Assembly: GCF_900107435.1 (NCBI RefSeq)
Contig: NZ_FNPZ01000003.1
Location: forward strand, 620,001-684,000
Direction: 5' to 3'
Source of the DNA: Herbiconiux ginsengi
Lineage (GTDB): Bacteria; Actinomycetota; Actinomycetes; Actinomycetales; Microbacteriaceae
Length of the DNA stretch: 64,000 nucleotides
Position numbers and translations under genes: made by a program. The notes beneath the pieces are model-generated. The model saw only the letters and a list, made by a program, of their open reading frames with translations. It made no database searches and had not been told where the DNA came from. Shown in pieces: positions 16,964 through 25,498 of the stretch. Within the stretch, counting starts at the first letter, position 1, and each line of letters begins with the position of its first letter.

Positions 16964-17638
16964 TCAGCGGTCGGGGTCAGGACCGGGGCCGGGGCCGGCG
17001 CCGCGCAACGGTGTCGCCAGGGCGCGGGTGAAGAGTGCCGGCTCGAAGCGGGTCGTGGCCGAGACCACCAGGGTGCGGCTGTTGATGCGCTCAGCGAAAA
17101 AGCCGGCGTACGGCAGCTGCACGATGTCCGTCAGGCCGGTCTGCCACGCCGCGATGAGCGCGGGCAGAGATCGCCGTTCAGGCGTCGCGTCGAGGCTCGT
17201 CGGATGGTGATCCGATTCGGTGAGCCGCTGTCGCCAGGCCCCGAGGGCTCCACGGTCGATACCCCGGCTCCAGAACTCGGAGGGCACTCCCGAGACCGCT
17301 TGCGCCAGCTGCGCGTCGTCGAGCGTCGCGAGCATCCGTGCGGTGCGGGCGTCGGGGCCGGTCGCCTCGGGGTTGGGCGGATCGAACTGCTCCCATGCGC
17401 GCGCCCAATCCCGCCGCCACAGCGAGGCCATCTCTCCCGAACCGAGCCGCGGTCCGGATGCCAGACGCGAACTCGCGCCGAGCGAGGGCACCGGGTCGAG
17501 CGGGGGCACCTCACGGATCTCGAACCGCCACAGCTCCCGCGCGAACAGCAGCTCGATCAGCCCGAACGGCGTTGGATCGATGCGGAGCATCATGTCGTGC
17601 GGCCACGGATTCCCCGGCAGTTCGTGCTCGGAACGCAT
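16964..17638 (-). CDS. Hypothetical protein, probably soluble
   Basis: 224 aa, not recognised. No signal peptide or membrane segment. Tryptophan- and acid-rich, with an internal stretch MASLWRRDWARAWEQFDPPNP (residues 69-89) and a C-terminal PGPGPDPDR repeat tail. The start is supported by a TAGCCT -10 hexamer ending 7 bases before the ATG (17645 to 17638), matching the leaderless pattern of its neighbours. It stands alone between the small membrane gene and the hexapeptide-repeat gene, on the same strand. Confidence 0.65.
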   Translation of the reverse strand: MRSEHELPGNPWPHDMMLRIDPTPFGLIELLFARELWRFEIREVPPLDPVPSLGASSRLASGPRLGSGEMASLWRRDWARAWEQFDPPNPEATGPDARTARMLATLDDAQLAQAVSGVPSEFWSRGIDRGALGAWRQRLTESDHHPTSLDATPERRSLPALIAAWQTGLTDIVQLPYAGFFAERINSRTLVVSATTRFEPALFTRALATPLRGAGPGPGPDPDR

Positions 17639-17732
17639 CGTCCGAGGCTAGCCGCCACCGGCCGATTTCAACAGGGGCGATGCCGGATGCGCCGTGGAGC
17701 GCATCCGGCATGCTCATCAGGATGCCGGCCGG

Positions 17733-18173
17733 TCAGGCAGCCTTGGCGTAATCGGACTCGGTCGAACCCGAAGACGACCCCGAGCCTGCGCCGACGCGGC
17801 CCACTCGGGCACCCGGCACGATCGTGGAATCGCTGTCGATCAGGGTCTCGTCGGCGATGATCGCGTTCGCGCCGATCTTGGTGTGGCTCCCGATCTTCGA
17901 GCGCCGGCCGATGCGCGCGTTCTCGCCCACGTGCACGTTGGCGCCGACGAAGACGCCGGCTCCGATCGCGGCACCGCTCTCGATCCAGGTGCCCGACCCG
18001 AGCCAGGCCTTCTGTCCGATGTGGACGCCGGTCTCGACGTAGGTCGTGGGGTCGACGTAGGCCGTCGCGTCCACTTCCGCTCCGACTGCGACGTATCCCT
18101 TGCCGTTGGGGTGGCGGCGATACCGCGAAACGACTCCGCGTTCGCCCTCGATCTCTAGGAATGTTCTGCTCAC
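17733..18173 (-). CDS. Left-handed beta-helix (hexapeptide repeat) protein
   Basis: 146 aa. After a ~40-residue N-terminus, residues ~40-130 form continuous hexapeptide repeats with I/V/A every sixth residue (TAYVDPTTYVETGVHIGQ, GAAIGAGVFVGANVHVGE, ARIGRRSKIGSHTKIGAN). This predicts a trimeric LbH fold as in acyltransferases and gamma-carbonic anhydrases. The metal-binding histidines of a carbonic anhydrase are not evident, so the activity is open. GTG 18173 is the best start; a double inverted repeat lies immediately upstream (18174-18202). A Ser/Gly-rich tail ends the protein. Confidence 0.75.
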   Translation of the reverse strand: MSRTFLEIEGERGVVSRYRRHPNGKGYVAVGAEVDATAYVDPTTYVETGVHIGQKAWLGSGTWIESGAAIGAGVFVGANVHVGENARIGRRSKIGSHTKIGANAIIADETLIDSDSTIVPGARVGRVGAGSGSSSGSTESDYAKAA

Positions 18174-18202
18174 GTTGTCTACAACAAACAATGCATGTGC
18201 AT
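18174..18202. promoter_or_regulatory. Two adjacent 5-2-5 inverted repeats upstream of the hexapeptide gene
   Basis: GTTGTctACAAC (18174-18185) directly abuts the GTG start, followed by ATGCAtgTGCAT (18191-18202). The centres are 17 bases apart, in a locally AT-rich patch. Likely operator sites for an unknown regulator. Confidence 0.45.
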
Positions 18203-18268
18203 CATTCCTGAGAATGGGCACAACGAACCGATCGTTCTGTCTCGTTCGGTCCGCCCCGAGTAGTGCGG

Positions 18269-18274
18269 GATAAT
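18269..18274 (+). promoter_or_regulatory. -10 element of cofC
   Basis: GATAAT ends 8 bases before GTG 18282, with TTCGGT (18245-18250) 18 bases further upstream as a possible -35. No Shine-Dalgarno is present, so a leaderless transcript is likely. Confidence 0.5.
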
Positions 18275-18281
18275 CGAACCG

Positions 18282-18968
18282 GTGAGCGACATCCGACAGA
18301 CCTGGACCGTGGTGGTTCCCGTGAAGGGAACCGCCGCCGGCAAGACCCGGATGGCGCCCGGCCTCGATCAGCGGCAACGGATGCTCCTCGTCGAGGCCTT
18401 CGCGCTCGACGCCGTCTCGGCGCTCTCCGCCTCGGCGCTGGTCGACCGGGTGATCGTGGTGACGGATGCCGCGGCCGAGCTCTCCGGCTCGTTGCGCGCT
18501 CTCGGGGCCGACATCGTCGCCGATCCGGGCGCGGGTCTCAACGCGGCCGTGGCGGCCGGGATCGAGGCGGCTCGCGCCACGCGCGCGGCTCGCGCCGAGG
18601 CTGTCGACGGGCGCGCCGCCGCCACATCTGGCGTCGACGCAGGCGTGGCCGTCGCCGCCCTGCTCGGCGACCTCCCGTGCCTCGTGACGGCCGACGTCGA
18701 TGACGCGCTCACCCGCGCCTCGGCGCATCCGCTCGCCGTGGTGCCCGATGCCGAGGGCGGCGGCACGACGCTCATCACCGCCCTGCCCGGCATCGCATTG
18801 GTGCCGCGCTTCGGCGTCGGGTCGGCCGCCCGGCACGCGGCGGCCGGCCATGTGGTGCTCGACGTCCCTCCCGCCTCGACGCTGCGACTCGACGTCGACA
18901 CCGAGGAGGATCTCGCGGCGGCCCTGTCTCGCGGCGTCGGACCGCACACGCGAGCCGTCTGGGCCTGA
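18282..18968 (+). CDS. cofC: 2-phospho-L-lactate/PEP guanylyltransferase (F420 synthesis)
   Basis: Activates the phospho-acid (phosphoenolpyruvate in actinobacteria, 2-phospholactate in archaea) with GTP, giving the donor used by CofD. MobA-like nucleotidyltransferase fold: WTVVVPVKGTAAGKTRM (about residues 8-24) is the CofC signature, LLGDLPCL the metal-binding loop, and PRFGVGSAARHAAAG the conserved C-terminal motif. 228 aa, normal length, with an Ala/Arg-rich insert near residues 95-115. Divergent from the hexapeptide-repeat gene; probably leaderless. Confidence 0.9.
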   Translation: MSDIRQTWTVVVPVKGTAAGKTRMAPGLDQRQRMLLVEAFALDAVSALSASALVDRVIVVTDAAAELSGSLRALGADIVADPGAGLNAAVAAGIEAARATRAARAEAVDGRAAATSGVDAGVAVAALLGDLPCLVTADVDDALTRASAHPLAVVPDAEGGGTTLITALPGIALVPRFGVGSAARHAAAGHVVLDVPPASTLRLDVDTEEDLAAALSRGVGPHTRAVWA

Positions 18969-19064
18969 GCGGCGGCTCGGGCCTGGCGAGGCGCGGAGCG
19001 ACCCACCGCGGTCCGGTCCGGCCCGGCCGCTGTCCAGCCCCCTCCGCCGGGTGCGCCCGCCCCC

Positions 19065-20030
19065 TTACGCCTCCAGCAGCGAGTGCGCGGTCGCCTCGTC
19101 GACGATCAGATCCGTCATCACGCCCGCCGCCAGGGCCCCACGGAGCGCGGGCAACTTCGACCGCCCCGACACCACGCACACGCGCCGCGATACCTTCGAC
19201 AGCAACGAGAGCGAGGGCCCGGAGGAGCGCGCGTTCATCGGGATGTCGTCACTCGACCCGTCGGCGCGGTAGAACACCGTGGCCACGTCGCCCACCACGT
19301 CGGAGTGCGTGAGCTGCTCGAAATCGGCATCGTCGAGATATCCGCCGACGTACACGTGCGACGGCACGTCGGCGAAGGCGGAGCCGAGCCCGAACAGCGC
19401 GATGTCCATGCGCTTCTGGATCTCGAGCACGCGCCGGATGCTGCGCTCGCGCCAGAGCACCTCCTTCGTGCGCGGGTCGTCGAAGAAGGCCGGAACCGGG
19501 AACTGCTGCACGTAGGCGCCGAAAGCCCGGCCGAACCGGCTCATGATCTCGCTGGCGTAGCCGATGCCGGTGGTCTGCGCGTTCGACGCCCCGTTCAGCT
19601 GCACGATCTGGGAATTGTGGGTGACCTTCTCCTGGAGGTGCCGGGAGACGGCCGAGAGGGTCGAGCCCCAGGCGATGCCCATCGTCATGTTGGAGTCGAA
19701 GAACGGGCCGAGAATCCGTGCAGCACTCATCGCCACGCGCTCCAGCCGATCGATCTCGTTGGTCGAATCCGGAACCGGCACGACGTGGGCGGTCACCGAA
19801 TACTGGTCGCGGATGCGCTCCTGCACCGAGGAGATCCGGTCGGCCGGCGAGTGCACCTGGATCTCGACCAGGCCGATCTCGCGTGCGAATCCGAGCAATC
19901 GCGACACCGAGGAGCGGGAGGTGCGCAGCTCGCTGGCGATCGCCTCCATGGTCAGATCCTGCATGTAGTACAGGTGGGCGGCGCGCAATGCGTCGCGCAC
20001 CTTGTCGCTGCCGAGACCCTCGTTCGCCAT
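19065..20030 (-). CDS. SorC/DeoR-family sugar-binding transcriptional regulator
   Basis: 321 aa. N-terminal helix-turn-helix (HLYYMQDLTMEAIASELR then TSRSSVSRLLGFARE, about residues 20-52) and a C-terminal SorC effector-binding domain (TMGIAWGSTLSAV, GIGYASEIMSRFG, DIALFGLGSA, DVVGDVATVFYRADG). Divergent from glpD-glpF-glpK across a spacer with two CATATGTG operator-like sites, so it most likely controls glycerol uptake and oxidation in response to a phosphorylated sugar or glycerol-3-phosphate. The start is uncertain between ATG 20030 and ATG 20042; a GGAGAGG lies just before 20042. Not related in sequence type to enteric GlpR. Confidence 0.85.
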   Translation of the reverse strand: MANEGLGSDKVRDALRAAHLYYMQDLTMEAIASELRTSRSSVSRLLGFAREIGLVEIQVHSPADRISSVQERIRDQYSVTAHVVPVPDSTNEIDRLERVAMSAARILGPFFDSNMTMGIAWGSTLSAVSRHLQEKVTHNSQIVQLNGASNAQTTGIGYASEIMSRFGRAFGAYVQQFPVPAFFDDPRTKEVLWRERSIRRVLEIQKRMDIALFGLGSAFADVPSHVYVGGYLDDADFEQLTHSDVVGDVATVFYRADGSSDDIPMNARSSGPSLSLLSKVSRRVCVVSGRSKLPALRGALAAGVMTDLIVDEATAHSLLEA

Positions 20031-20057
20031 GCTGCGTCGCATCCTCTCCGACCGATC

Positions 20058-20091
20058 TGCACATATGTGCAATGCGCTTGATCATATGTGA
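20058..20091. promoter_or_regulatory. Tandem operator sites between sorC-type regulator and glpD
   Basis: Site 1 is a perfect 14-base palindrome TGCACATATGTGCA (20058-20071). Site 2 is TCATATGTGA (20082-20091), an imperfect copy. Their CATATG cores start at 20062 and 20083, 21 bases apart, i.e. two helical turns on the same face of DNA. Confidence 0.7.
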
Positions 20092-20167
20092 AAAGAGTCG
20101 TACAACAGTAGCCGTCGCATGGATTGCCTCAACGCAACCCTCACGAGAGCACGAAGGCGAGTACACA

Positions 20168-21925
20168 GTGAGCACCCACGAATCCGACATCCGGCCCGAG
20201 GTCGCAGCCATCCGTTCGAACCCCAAGGCACAGGTTCTGATCATCGGCGGGGGCATCAACGGTATCGGCACGTTCCGCGACTTGGCGCTGCAGGGCGTCG
20301 ACGTCATCCTGGTCGAGCGCGGCGACTACGCCAGCGGCGCCTCCAGCGCGTCGAGCCACATGATCCACGGCGGCGTGCGCTACCTCGAGAACGGCGAGTT
20401 CCGGCTCGTGCGCGAGAGCGTGCAGGAGCGCAACCGCCTCCTCCGCCTCGCTCCGCACTACGTGAAGCCGCTGCCCACCACCATTCCGATCTTCTCGACC
20501 TTCTCGGGCATCCTCTCGGCCCCGCTGCGCTTCCTCACCCACAAGCAGGGCAAGCCGAAGGAGCGCGGCGCCCTGCTCATCAAGCTCGGCCTGCTGGGAT
20601 ACGACTCCTTCTCGCGCGACGGCGGCAGCGTGCCGCGCCACAAGTTCGTGGGCCACAAGAAGTCGCTGCAGAAGCTGCCGAAGCTGCGCCCCGATGTGAA
20701 GTACACCGCCACCTACTACGACGCGGCCGTCGAGAACCCCGAGCGTCTGGCGCTCGACCTGGTTCAGGATGCGCTGGCGACCGGCCCGCAGGCCCGCACC
20801 GCCAACTACGTCGAGGCGATCGGCGCGAACGGCGACGCCGTGGTGCTGCGCGACGTGCTGAGCGGCCAGACCTTCAAGGTCACCGCCGACGTCGTCGCGA
20901 ACACCTCCGGCCCCTGGACCGACCTCACCAACGCGGCGCTCGGCCAGGTCACGAAGTTCATGGGCGGCACCAAGGGCTCGCACATCGTGCTCGACAACCA
21001 GGAGCTGTTCGACGCCACGGCCGGCGGCGAGGTGTTCTTCGAGAACGACGACGGACGCATCGTGCTGATCTACCCGCTGAACGGGCGTGTGCTCGTGGGC
21101 ACCACCGACCTCGAAGCCGATCCGGCCGAGCCGAGCGTCACCACCGACGAGGAGATCGACTACTTCTTCGGACTCGTGAAGCACGTCTTCCCGACCATCC
21201 ACGTCGACCGCGATCAGATCGTCTACCGGTACTCCGGCATCCGCCCTCTGCCCGGTCACGGCGACACCGCTCCTGGATTCGTCTCGCGCGACTACCGCAT
21301 CGAGCACGGCTCCTTCGCGGGTTCGGCCACGGTGAAGCAGCTCAGTCTGGTGGGTGGCAAGTGGACCACGTTCCGCGCGCTCTCGGAGCACCTCGCCAAC
21401 GACACGCTCGCCCTCCTGGGCCGCCAGCGCACCGTCAGCACCACCGATCTCGCGATCGGCGGCGGCGTCGGCTTTCCGCAGACCCCGGCGGCGGAGGCGA
21501 ACTGGGTGAAGGCGCACGGTGCCGATCTCGGTGAAGCGCGCGCCCGCATCCTGCTGGGCCGCTACGGCACGAAGGCGGCGGCCGTGATCGACTTCATCGT
21601 CGCCCACACCGATACCTCCGGCGACACGGTCACCGACGCCCCGCTCGCGACCCTCCCGGGTTACAGCGTGGCCGAGATCGCCTACCTGATGACCGAGGAG
21701 CACGCCGTGCACCTCAGCGACCTGGTGCTGCGACGCAGCATCATCGCCTTCGTCGGAGCGCTCGACCAGGGCGTCTTCGACGAGCTGAGCGGCATCGCGG
21801 CGGAGGCGGCGGGCTGGTCGCCCGAGCGCCTGGCCGACGAGCGCGCCCAGGCGGCCGAGAATCTCCGCTTCTTCCACGGCATCGTGCTGGAAGCGGCGAA
21901 CACGACGGCAGCTGCCGTCAACTGA
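20168..21925 (+). CDS. glpD: Glycerol-3-phosphate dehydrogenase (FAD-dependent)
   Basis: Oxidises glycerol-3-phosphate to dihydroxyacetone phosphate, passing electrons to the respiratory quinone pool; peripheral membrane protein. FAD-binding GGGINGIGTFRDLALQG (about residues 27-43), followed by the family signature SSASSHMIHGGVRYLE (about 58-73); KGSHIVLDN and GGKWTTFRALSEH are further conserved segments. 585 aa. GTG 20168 is supported by AAGGCGAG upstream; longer starts would cross the regulatory spacer. First gene of glpD-glpF-glpK, with 39- and 61-base gaps. Confidence 0.94.
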   Translation: MSTHESDIRPEVAAIRSNPKAQVLIIGGGINGIGTFRDLALQGVDVILVERGDYASGASSASSHMIHGGVRYLENGEFRLVRESVQERNRLLRLAPHYVKPLPTTIPIFSTFSGILSAPLRFLTHKQGKPKERGALLIKLGLLGYDSFSRDGGSVPRHKFVGHKKSLQKLPKLRPDVKYTATYYDAAVENPERLALDLVQDALATGPQARTANYVEAIGANGDAVVLRDVLSGQTFKVTADVVANTSGPWTDLTNAALGQVTKFMGGTKGSHIVLDNQELFDATAGGEVFFENDDGRIVLIYPLNGRVLVGTTDLEADPAEPSVTTDEEIDYFFGLVKHVFPTIHVDRDQIVYRYSGIRPLPGHGDTAPGFVSRDYRIEHGSFAGSATVKQLSLVGGKWTTFRALSEHLANDTLALLGRQRTVSTTDLAIGGGVGFPQTPAAEANWVKAHGADLGEARARILLGRYGTKAAAVIDFIVAHTDTSGDTVTDAPLATLPGYSVAEIAYLMTEEHAVHLSDLVLRRSIIAFVGALDQGVFDELSGIAAEAAGWSPERLADERAQAAENLRFFHGIVLEAANTTAAAVN

Positions 21926-21964
21926 GTCGGGCGGCGTCGCTGCCGCCCCTGAAGGAAGGTCAAT

Positions 21965-22732
21965 GTGGACAATCTCGGTATCGACTTCGTGTCAGAACTG
22001 GTGGGCACCGCCCTGCTGGTGCTCCTCGGCTGCGGGGTGGTCGCCAACGTGGCGCTGGTTCGTACGAAGGGCTTCAACGGCGGATTCCTGATGGTGAACA
22101 TCGGCTGGGGCCTCGCGGTCTTCTCCGGCGTCATCGTCGCGTACGCCTCGGGGGCGCACCTCAACCCGGCCGTGACACTCGGACTGGTGGCGAACGGAGC
22201 GAAGACCTTCGGTTCCGAAGCGACCCTGGTCGACGTGAACTTCCTCACGGTGATCGCGTACATCGGAGCGCAGCTCATCGGTGCGATCATCGGCGCGGTG
22301 TTCGTCTGGCTCGCCTACAAGCAGCACTTCGACGCGGAACCGGATGCCGCGAACAAGCTCGGCGTGTTCTCCACCGGCCCTGCGCTCCGCAGCTACGGCT
22401 GGAACCTGGTGACCGAGATCATCGGCACCTTCGTGCTGGTGTTCGTCGTGATCGGCTTCGGCCGCAACGCCGACGGGGGCGGCCTCGCCGCGCTCGGCGC
22501 CCTCCCGGTCGCCCTCCTGGTGATCGCGATCGGCGCCTCGCTCGGTGGCCCGACCGGCTACGCCATCAACCCGGCCCGTGACCTCGGGCCGCGCCTGGCT
22601 CACGCCTTCCTCCCGATCAAGGGCAAGGGGAGCTCCGACTGGGCCTATTCCTGGGTTCCGGTGGTGGGTCCGATCATCGGCGGACTGATCGCCGGATGGG
22701 CCGCCATCCCGCTACTTCCGATCCTGACCTGA
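21965..22732 (+). CDS. glpF: Glycerol uptake facilitator (aquaporin/MIP family)
   Basis: Membrane channel for passive glycerol entry, 255 aa. The two NPA boxes are present as HLNPAVTLG (about residues 59-67) and [11 protein letters not shown] (about 200-210). The Asp after the second box (NPARD) is the hallmark of glycerol-conducting aquaglyceroporins. Six membrane segments can be traced. GTG 21965 is preceded by GAAGGAAGG. An overlapping ATG at 21963 is out of frame. Confidence 0.93.
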   Translation: MDNLGIDFVSELVGTALLVLLGCGVVANVALVRTKGFNGGFLMVNIGWGLAVFSGVIVAYASGAHLNPAVTLGLVANGAKTFGSEATLVDVNFLTVIAYIGAQLIGAIIGAVFVWLAYKQHFDAEPDAANKLGVFSTGPALRSYGWNLVTEIIGTFVLVFVVIGFGRNADGGGLAALGALPVALLVIAIGASLGGPTGYAINPARDLGPRLAHAFLPIKGKGSSDWAYSWVPVVGPIIGGLIAGWAAIPLLPILT

Positions 22733-22793
22733 TCAAAGGCTGACAAGCGCCTCCGTTCTTGCAAGAATCCAATCAATAACAAAGGAGTTAGAC

Positions 22794-24314
22794 GTGTCCG
22801 AACAGAAATACGTCCTGGCCATCGATCAGGGCACAACCAGTTCACGAGCCATCATCTTCGACCACGCCGGCACCATCGTGTCGACGGGGCAGAAGGAGCA
22901 CGAGCAGATCTTCCCGAAGGCGGGCTGGGTCGAGCACGACCCGATCGAGATCTGGGACAACGTGCGCGAGGTCATCGGCCAGGCACTCTCGAAGGCCGAC
23001 CTGACCCGCCACGACATCGCCGCGGTCGGCATCACCAACCAGCGCGAGACCGCGGTGGTGTGGAACAAGAACACCGGCAAGCCCGTCTACAACGCCATCG
23101 TCTGGCAGGACACCCGCACGCAGGACATCGTCGACCGCCTCGCGGCCGACGGCGGCGTGGAGCGGTTCAAGCAGATCGTGGGCCTTCCGCTCGCCACCTA
23201 CTTCTCGGGCACGAAGATCGTCTGGATCCTCGAGAACGTCGACGGCGCCCGTGAGGCGGCGGAGGCGGGCGACCTGCTGTTCGGCACCACCGACAGCTGG
23301 GTGCTCTGGAACCTCACCGGAGGCACCGAGGGTGGCGTGCATGCCACCGACGTCACCAACGCCTCGCGCACCCTGTTCATGGATCTCGAGACGCTCCAGT
23401 GGCGCGACGACATCCTCGAGGCCTTCGGGGTTCCGAAGTCGATGCTGCCGGAGATCAAGTCGTCCTCCGAGGTCTACGGCACGGTCGAGCCGTCGAACCT
23501 GCTGCGCGAGGTGCCGGTGGCCGGCATCCTCGGCGACCAGCAGGCCGCCACCTTCGGCCAGGCGGCGTTCGACGCGGGCGAGTCGAAGAACACCTACGGC
23601 ACCGGCAACTTCCTCATCTTCAACACCGACACCGAGATCGTGCACTCCAAGAACGGACTGCTCACCACCCTCGGCTACAAGCTGGGCGACCAGCCGGCGC
23701 ACTACGCGCTCGAGGGATCGATCGCGGTGACCGGGTCGCTCATCCAGTGGCTGCGCGACAACCTCGGCATCATCTCTTCGGCCCCCGAGGTGGAGGAGCT
23801 GGCCAAGACGGTGGAGGACAACGGTGGCGCCTACTTCGTGCCGGCGTTCTCGGGCCTCTTCGCCCCGTACTGGCGGCCGGATGCTCGTGGTGCGCTCGTG
23901 GGCCTCACCCGCTACGTGAACAAGGGCCACATCGCGCGTGCCGCTCTCGAGGCGACCGCGTTCCAGACCCGCGAGGTGCTGGATGCGGTCAACGCCGACT
24001 CCGGCGTCGACCTCACGGAACTGAAGGTCGACGGCGGCATGATCGCCAACAACCTCCTCATGCAGTTCCAGGCCGACATCCTCGGCGTGCCCGTGGTGCG
24101 CCCCGTCGTCGCGGAGACCACGGCTCTGGGCGCCGCGTATGCGGCAGGCCTCGCGGTGGGCTTCTGGGCCAACCTCGACGAGCTGCGCGCCAACTGGCAG
24201 GAAGACTCGCGCTGGACGCCGCAGATGGACGACGCCGAGCGCGACCGTCAGCTCCGCAACTGGAAGAAGGCCGTCACGAAGACCTTCGACTGGGTCGACG
24301 CCGACGTGAACTAG
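22794..24314 (+). CDS. glpK: Glycerol kinase
   Basis: Phosphorylates glycerol to glycerol-3-phosphate, trapping it for GlpD. FGGY-family fold: [16 protein letters not shown] (N-terminal phosphate loop, about residues 9-24), [19 protein letters not shown], and the conserved [18 protein letters not shown] (about 415-432). 506 aa, standard. GTG 22794 has AAAGGAG seven bases upstream. Ends 12 bases before a strong intrinsic terminator, which closes the glp operon. Confidence 0.96.
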   Translation: MSEQKYVLAIDQGTTSSRAIIFDHAGTIVSTGQKEHEQIFPKAGWVEHDPIEIWDNVREVIGQALSKADLTRHDIAAVGITNQRETAVVWNKNTGKPVYNAIVWQDTRTQDIVDRLAADGGVERFKQIVGLPLATYFSGTKIVWILENVDGAREAAEAGDLLFGTTDSWVLWNLTGGTEGGVHATDVTNASRTLFMDLETLQWRDDILEAFGVPKSMLPEIKSSSEVYGTVEPSNLLREVPVAGILGDQQAATFGQAAFDAGESKNTYGTGNFLIFNTDTEIVHSKNGLLTTLGYKLGDQPAHYALEGSIAVTGSLIQWLRDNLGIISSAPEVEELAKTVEDNGGAYFVPAFSGLFAPYWRPDARGALVGLTRYVNKGHIARAALEATAFQTREVLDAVNADSGVDLTELKVDGGMIANNLLMQFQADILGVPVVRPVVAETTALGAAYAAGLAVGFWANLDELRANWQEDSRWTPQMDDAERDRQLRNWKKAVTKTFDWVDADVN

Positions 24315-24326
24315 CCCCACAACGAC

Positions 24327-24388
24327 AAGGCCCGCAGCCCGCTGAACCGCCCAGAGACATCGGGACGAGACGGCGGGCTGCGGGCCTT
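24327..24388 (+). terminator. Terminator of the glp operon
   Basis: Arms 24327-24341 (AAGGCCCGCAGCCCG) and 24374-24388 are perfectly complementary over 15 bases, and the right arm runs into CCTTTCTC. The 32-base loop is long. Best-formed terminator in the window. The spacer from here to 24549 holds no supportable gene. Confidence 0.85.
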
Positions 24389-24549
24389 TCTCGACAACCC
24401 AGGGTGAGCGCGAGGCCGCGTCAGCGACCTCACGCGAACATGTCGCCTCGCGCCGCAGAAGCGGCGGCGCGAGCAGCGAGCGACGCGCGACCGCAGGCCG
24501 CGCATCGCGGGAAGCGGCGAATCGGCACCCGCCGGCCACGGACGTACGA

Positions 24550-25383
24550 CTACCGAGGCTCGTGAAACTCACTCAGCGTGAGGATCGCCCCCTGCGGGTC
24601 TTCGATCCGCGCCAGATCCGTCCACGGCGTATCCTCCGTGCTCAGCAGGGTCGCGCCCAGCCGTTTGGCCCGCCGCACGCTGTCGGTGCGGGAGGCGACG
24701 CTGATGACGACCTGCCAGTTCGGTTGCTCGGAGCCGGTGGTGGGCTGGATGGCGCCGATCACGTCGGCGAAGCCCTCGGGGGCGCCCGCCTGGCGCTCGT
24801 AGATCTCGGGGTCGACCGTGTCGGCCAGGTGGTGGCCGTAGCCCTCGACGGCGATCATCGACTCCACGCTCTCGCCGAGGTCGAGGTACTTCCAGCCGAA
24901 GAGCCGCTCGTGGAAGCTCTTCGCCGCCGGGATGTCGCCGGTGCGGAGGTTGCTGAAGTTCCAGGCGCCCGGGACGTTCACGACCTGAGCGCCCAGCCGA
25001 CGCCTGGCTTGCCAGAGGCGGAACTCCGCACCCTGCGAGTCCCGGCAGGTGGCGGTGCGGCCGCCGGGGCCGGCGTCTTCGGGGCCGGATGTCACGAGCC
25101 CACCCGCCCGCACGACCTCGGGCGCGACGGCATCCACGTCGTCGACGGCGAAGTAGGTGTTCCACGTGGCCACCGATCCGGGCACACCCGCCCCGATGGC
25201 GGCCACGTCGCTGCCGTCGAGCTGCGCGATGAGGTAGACGCCCGGCGCGTCGGGAGGCATGGCGTTCTCGAAGGTCCACCCGAACAGGCCGCCGTAGAAC
25301 GCGACCGCGGCATCCGGATCGCCCTGTTCCGTGTCGATCCAGCAGCTGACGCCCTGCGGGTAGGATCTCTGCGACTCGGCCAT
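24550..25383 (-). CDS. Two-domain VOC (glyoxalase-fold) protein
   Basis: 277 aa, two tandem vicinal-oxygen-chelate domains. Domain 1 starts GVSCWIDTEQGDPDAAVAFY with FGWTFENAMP; domain 2 starts NVPGAWNFSNLRTGDIPAAK with FGWKYLDLGE, each followed by the usual second beta-alpha-beta-beta-beta module. Related to hydroxylase-like VOC proteins in actinobacteria; substrate unknown. The ATG at 25383 is chosen because GGAGG lies 5-6 bases upstream; another ATG directly precedes it. Stands alone between the glp terminator and fbiC. Confidence 0.8.
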   Translation of the reverse strand: MAESQRSYPQGVSCWIDTEQGDPDAAVAFYGGLFGWTFENAMPPDAPGVYLIAQLDGSDVAAIGAGVPGSVATWNTYFAVDDVDAVAPEVVRAGGLVTSGPEDAGPGGRTATCRDSQGAEFRLWQARRRLGAQVVNVPGAWNFSNLRTGDIPAAKSFHERLFGWKYLDLGESVESMIAVEGYGHHLADTVDPEIYERQAGAPEGFADVIGAIQPTTGSEQPNWQVVISVASRTDSVRRAKRLGATLLSTEDTPWTDLARIEDPQGAILTLSEFHEPR

Positions 25384-25498
25384 CATGCCCTCCTCGCGCG
25401 CCACCTTACGCCGCACGCGGTGGCGCGCGCCGTCGAGTCGCCAGATTTTGTCGGAATCCGGCTCGTCGTTGCGGCGTGTCTTGGCGACTCGGTGGGCG

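Noticed and set aside
17733-18947. Leftward 404-codon frame spanning cofC and the hexapeptide gene
   Set aside because: Only codons from GTG 18173 have hexapeptide repeats; the upstream part is antisense to cofC.
20141-21877. Leftward open frame opposite glpD
   Set aside because: Shadow frame; glpD itself is unambiguous.
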